Assembly (NCBI RefSeq): GCF_034263275.1
Contig: NZ_CP139559.1
Coordinates: 3,100,001-3,164,000, forward strand
Length of the DNA stretch: 64,000 nucleotides
DNA from: Mucilaginibacter sp. cycad4
Lineage (GTDB): Bacteria; Bacteroidota; Bacteroidia; Sphingobacteriales; Sphingobacteriaceae
Direction of reading: 5' to 3'
A program made the position numbers and the translations under genes. Within the stretch, counting starts at the first letter, position 1. Each line of letters opens with the position of its first letter. Of the stretch, positions 60,650 to 64,000 are shown piece by piece. The notes below the pieces were generated by a model that was not told the origin of the DNA, ran no database searches, and saw only the letters and a list, made by a program, of their open reading frames with translations.

Positions 60650-61426
60650 CTACTGCCCCAGTTCCCTTACCCAAATATTCCGATAACTGATCGGCTCACT
60701 TTTATCGCCATGGGCCTGCAATTTAATTGGCGAAGCACCATGTTTACGGTATTCGGGTTTACCGATGTATGGGGTATCACCTATCAGTGATGTATTGTTT
60801 TGAACCAACACACCATTATGCAGCACTGTAGCACGGGCTGCCGATTTCAATGAACCATCCTCATTAAACTGCGGAGCAGTCCAGATCACATCATAGGTTT
60901 GCCACTCGCCGGGTTTGCGGCAGGCATTTGCCAGTGGGATAGCTTGTTTATACAAGCTACCTACCTGCCCATTCACATAGGTTTTGTTGTTGTAATTATC
61001 AAGTACCTGTAGCTCATAACCTCCGGCTCCCCATGGCAGGGCCGCCAGGAAAATACCGCTGTTACCACGTGCCTGCCCGCTGCCGGTTATGTTTGATGGG
61101 ATCCGATATTCAATATGCAGTTGAAAATCCATGAACCTACGCTTGGTTTGGATATCGCCTGCTGTTTTATCGACAGTAATTATTTTATCATCAACCTTCC
61201 ATTTATGGCTTGATGTGGTATCATTTGTAGCCACCCACTCGTCCAGGTTTTTACCATCAAACAAAATGATAGCATCAGAAGGAGCATCACCGGGAACTTT
61301 GCCCGGCGTAACTACAGCCGGCACCGGCGACCAGATCTCGGTATCTTCCGGCTTAGCGTTTTGCTGCGCGAATGCAGCTAATGAACTACCTGCTAATAAA
61401 GCAGTAAAAATAATCTTATGTTTCAT
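60650..61426 (-). CDS. Secreted DUF1080 protein (3-keto-disaccharide hydrolase-like)
   Basis: 258 aa with a signal peptide (MKHKIIFTALLAGSSLAAFAQ). The concanavalin-like DUF1080 domain shows AIILFDGKNLDEWVATND, RRFMDFQLHIEYRIPSN, GNSGIFLAALPWGAGGYELQVLDNYNN in its usual order, and a final PISYRNIWVREL. Members studied elsewhere cleave 3-keto-glycosides or bind glycans; exact activity here is unknown. It lies 94 bp after the cytochrome gene, probably in one operon. Confidence 0.9.
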   Translation of the reverse strand: MKHKIIFTALLAGSSLAAFAQQNAKPEDTEIWSPVPAVVTPGKVPGDAPSDAIILFDGKNLDEWVATNDTTSSHKWKVDDKIITVDKTAGDIQTKRRFMDFQLHIEYRIPSNITGSGQARGNSGIFLAALPWGAGGYELQVLDNYNNKTYVNGQVGSLYKQAIPLANACRKPGEWQTYDVIWTAPQFNEDGSLKSAARATVLHNGVLVQNNTSLIGDTPYIGKPEYRKHGASPIKLQAHGDKSEPISYRNIWVRELGQ

Positions 61427-61520
61427 TGAACTTTATATAACAACATTAATATCCTAAACAGTAATTAACCAATACCAACAGCTTTAGCTTTCCGACTTCA
61501 GCATTAAATTTCCTCAAATT

Positions 61521-63485
61521 TTATTTAGCCAGCGATTTGATCCATAACGCGATCTTGCGTGCTTCATCTTTAGGCACCTGCGGCATCGGCGGCATCGGTG
61601 TTGAATAATCGGGCCAATGTTCAGGCTTCGGGTTACGGATCAGTTGGATCAATTCGGCCACGCTGTATTTCCGTTTGGCTACATCCACATACGCTGGGCC
61701 AACCTGCCTTTTTGTAGCATTATGGCACGAAAGGCAAGTATTTTTCAGCAAAATCGGCTGTACCTCGGCATAAGTAGGAACGGCATTTAATCCAGCTGCA
61801 GATTTTACCGCCGCACCTTTTTTACCCGCAACGCCTTTTTTCAGATCGGTCGCCCCAACAGCTTTGGCAGAGTTTACCTTACTTACCTCCGTCATTGAAA
61901 GTTTTTGCCCTTCGGGGATGTTGTTGAGTGTGTAATAAGCCGTTGGATGAACTAAATTGAAATAGTTTTCTTTATCGCGGATACCTGTAAGCGTAATGGT
62001 GTGGATATAATATTTACGCAGGTTATTCACAATCAATCGCGCTTTTAAACCATCTGCAGATACCTTCACACCTGCTATCGGGCATTTTTCGGTATTTACC
62101 GGCGGGCTGCCATATACACCATGGTATTTATAGATATAGCTTTCTACAGAATATGAAGCAATGTCTTCAGCTACTTTTTTATCAACCGGCTTGGTAAACT
62201 CTATCTCAAAACCGTCGGGCATAGCACGGATAGCGCGCATCTCAAACGGAACTTTATTGTTCCATACCAATCGCTGCAATCCCATAGTGGCCTCCCCTGC
62301 CGATCCCCAGCCACGGTTGGTTTCGCCAGTAGCCAATGAACCATCAGGTAACCAGGCCAGCCTTACTATGCCTGACTGGAAACCGCTTCTGAAAGCCCAG
62401 GCCGCGCCCTGGTATTCGCCGTTAACTTTTTCTAAAAAGATCCTGTCTACCATGCTCTGTCCCTGGTCGCAAACCAGTAGCTGCCCCGCAAACGGACCAA
62501 ATGCGCCTTCCGGGATTTTAACGATCTCGGAGTTTGAAATTCCTAAAATGCCATGAGGCAGCCAAACCGCGGGCAGTTGTAATTCAGGGATTTCCTTTTT
62601 GGCCTCGAACTCCGTTTTAAATTTTTCGTTAACTATGTCCTGCGGCTTTACAGGTTGGCCATTTTTATCAAACTCTATTCGGGGATTATTTTTGGCAAAG
62701 AATTGCTCGGACGTAAGTTTTAATGGCGAATTAGGCAAACCAGTCCAAACCAAACTTGAAGGATGCCCCATGAAAGCACCTTTTTTGATCGGCATAATAC
62801 TGCCTGAGCCCACCCAGTCGCCCTGGTTATCTGAATACCAAAGCTCGCCATCAATCATACTGATACCGCAAGGCGAACGCAAACCGGCAGCCCATGGGAT
62901 AACGGTGCCATCTTCTTTAATATTTAAAGCCCAGCCCCTGTAAGGCACAAAGCTTTTAGGGTGCCACCAATCGGGAGGGAAGCCAAGGTTCAAAGTCACA
63001 AAGAATGAGCCATCGGGCGCTATCTTAGGCCCAAAACTGTATTCATGATAATTACCCGATAATGGCCAGGCATAAATGGTTTCAAAAACATCGGCTTTGC
63101 CATCCATATTGGTATCAACCAGTTTGGTCAATTCGCCACGCTGAACCACATATAAAGCACCATCTTTCCAGGCAGCTCCCAAAACCTCATGCAACCCAGA
63201 AGCAAACTTACGGAAGAATGGGTGCTGACCAGTTGGGTTTTCGACCATAAAAATATCCCCGCGACGGGTGGTTACAGCTAAAGTACCATTAGGCAGTGTG
63301 CATAAGCCACCAACCTCAAGTATAGTACCTTCAGGCGCGGGCACTTTCATGATCTTAAAAAAGTCATCTTCTTTAGGTGATTCGGCCTGGGCAAAGGTAT
63401 TTTTGATATCGCTTAACAGCGCGATAATTACAAGCGTAAATAAAAACGTGCCCTTGTTTATCATTTGTTTTAAAGTATTGTTCAT
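61521..63485 (-). CDS. Exported propeller protein with C-terminal cytochrome c domain
   Basis: 654 aa from the ATG at 63485 (signal peptide ending NTFAQ); a TTG two codons upstream is less likely. The N-terminal 400 residues resemble a PQQ/glucose-dehydrogenase-like beta-propeller (GGLCTLPNGTLAVTTRRGDIF, GLRSPCGISMIDGELWYSDNQG). A middle beta domain follows, then a single haem site CLSCH (584-588) with a distal Met region TPMPPMPQVP. Such proteins are common next to DUF1080 genes in Bacteroidota and Planctomycetes. They may pass electrons from sugar oxidation, but this is inference. Confidence 0.88.
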   Translation of the reverse strand: MNNTLKQMINKGTFLFTLVIIALLSDIKNTFAQAESPKEDDFFKIMKVPAPEGTILEVGGLCTLPNGTLAVTTRRGDIFMVENPTGQHPFFRKFASGLHEVLGAAWKDGALYVVQRGELTKLVDTNMDGKADVFETIYAWPLSGNYHEYSFGPKIAPDGSFFVTLNLGFPPDWWHPKSFVPYRGWALNIKEDGTVIPWAAGLRSPCGISMIDGELWYSDNQGDWVGSGSIMPIKKGAFMGHPSSLVWTGLPNSPLKLTSEQFFAKNNPRIEFDKNGQPVKPQDIVNEKFKTEFEAKKEIPELQLPAVWLPHGILGISNSEIVKIPEGAFGPFAGQLLVCDQGQSMVDRIFLEKVNGEYQGAAWAFRSGFQSGIVRLAWLPDGSLATGETNRGWGSAGEATMGLQRLVWNNKVPFEMRAIRAMPDGFEIEFTKPVDKKVAEDIASYSVESYIYKYHGVYGSPPVNTEKCPIAGVKVSADGLKARLIVNNLRKYYIHTITLTGIRDKENYFNLVHPTAYYTLNNIPEGQKLSMTEVSKVNSAKAVGATDLKKGVAGKKGAAVKSAAGLNAVPTYAEVQPILLKNTCLSCHNATKRQVGPAYVDVAKRKYSVAELIQLIRNPKPEHWPDYSTPMPPMPQVPKDEARKIALWIKSLAK

Positions 63486-63497
63486 GATCAAGGCAGC

Positions 63498-64000
63498 TTA
63501 AAAAATGATAGAATAGGTTAATTTCTTTTGGATAGGGATGATAAGCTCCTGCTTCCCTCCCGCGTCCCGAACCACAGGTTTTGCCCCAGCGGCATCGTCA
63601 ATGCGGATATAGTACGATTTATCATCAATGGCATATAATCCATTACCAAGCGTTTCGATATTGCCAGATGCCAGGTGATAAAACAGGCCGTCTACTGCAT
63701 TGGCAAGGGTTATTTCCCGGTGGATGCCCTGGCCTTTATCCATTACATTGCTGGCATCATTTACCGAAGTGCCATAAATATTGTACTTAAATGCCGGAAC
63801 ATCGTCGGCATTCAAAACATAGCCTTTTGGTTTATATCCCGTACCGGCAGTATCCAAAGCCCAGGCGGCATTGGCATCACTCAGCTTTTCGATAGCAGGT
63901 ACAGGTTTGCCAAGGTATTGTACAGAACCAGCCGGGCGAGATGAGCCATCGCCCCTGTCATGCCACATGGGGGTAGCATCTAAAAAACCACCACGCCAGA
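63498..64000 (-). CDS. 3' part of an unidentified gene, continuing past the right edge
   Basis: The frame is open to the window end and stops at 63498 (TYSIIF). I treat it as partial because in-frame codons upstream of the Met at 63968 read WRGGFLDATP without a stop, and the protein otherwise lacks a signal or a natural N-terminus. The visible 167 residues include MWHDRGDGSSRPAG and a beta-rich C-terminus (YYIRIDDAAGAKPVV, ELIIPIQKKLTYS). It lies 12 bp before the cytochrome gene and probably belongs to its operon. A domain name cannot be given from this fragment. Confidence 0.75.
   Translation of the reverse strand, partial: WRGGFLDATPMWHDRGDGSSRPAGSVQYLGKPVPAIEKLSDANAAWALDTAGTGYKPKGYVLNADDVPAFKYNIYGTSVNDASNVMDKGQGIHREITLANAVDGLFYHLASGNIETLGNGLYAIDDKSYYIRIDDAAGAKPVVRDAGGKQELIIPIQKKLTYSIIF

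Overview
The window looks like a chromosomal segment of a soil or plant-associated Bacteroidota, most likely a Sphingobacteriaceae close to Mucilaginibacter or Pedobacter. The signs are three SusC/SusD pairs, two ECF-sigma/FecR units, many Gram-negative signal peptides and lipoproteins, -7 boxes of the TAnnTTTG type, weak Shine-Dalgarno sequences and moderate GC. The genus is inference. I saw no rRNA, tRNA or CRISPR array.

Layout. (1) 1-5920: a glycan module around a LacI-type regulator. Five perfect CAAACGTTTG palindromes sit before a gene leaving the left edge, a DUF3472-type protein plus a GH109-like oxidoreductase/glycosidase, the regulator itself, and an N-acetylhexosamine-1-kinase-like gene. 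This suggests GalNAc/GlcNAc-glycan use. (2) 6048-7907: topB. (3) 8066-23717, all minus strand: a sulfatase locus. In transcription order it holds a 31-codon reading frame ending in CCYSCCCC, two tiny membrane proteins, a fatty-acid-hydroxylase-type protein, a lipoprotein formylglycine-generating enzyme, a 58-aa frame overlapping susC, SusC, SusD, an NTF2-like protein, two tandem sulfatases, a rhodanese-thioredoxin protein and a third sulfatase. An ISAs1-type element interrupts a hairpin between SusD and the NTF2-like gene. (4) 23957-27033: an unknown membrane-anchored protein, exonuclease III, a small acidic protein and a membrane protein. (5) 27157-34567: an ABC transporter operon with its own YtrA-type GntR regulator, operator, promoter and terminator. 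Its last gene fuses a permease to a catalytically degenerate M1-peptidase-like domain. (6) 34835-43291: an ECF-sigma/FecR/SusC/SusD unit ending in a GH29 alpha-L-fucosidase. (7) 43539-49389: a LacI regulator, a GlpR-like regulator and glpD-glpK-glpF. (8) 49876-58388: a second ECF-sigma/FecR/SusC/SusD unit whose enzyme is a fusion of a phosphodiesterase-like domain and an alkaline phosphatase. (9) 58574-60515: a FadR-type regulator and an MFS exporter sharing a TCATCTGATGA palindrome. (10) 60650-64000: a DUF1080 protein, a cytochrome-c/propeller protein and the 3' end of a further gene.

The most interesting unit is the sulfatase locus. A short frame with a poly-cysteine end lies between a -7 box with an upstream palindrome and an operon encoding sulfate-ester scavenging together with the enzyme that matures sulfatases. 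This fits a cysteine-sensing leader, so that sulfate esters would be used as a sulfur source. That reading is inference, but it can be tested by comparison and reporter work. A recurring detail is that hairpins, terminator-like in two of three cases, follow each susD and separate the SusCD pair from its enzymes.
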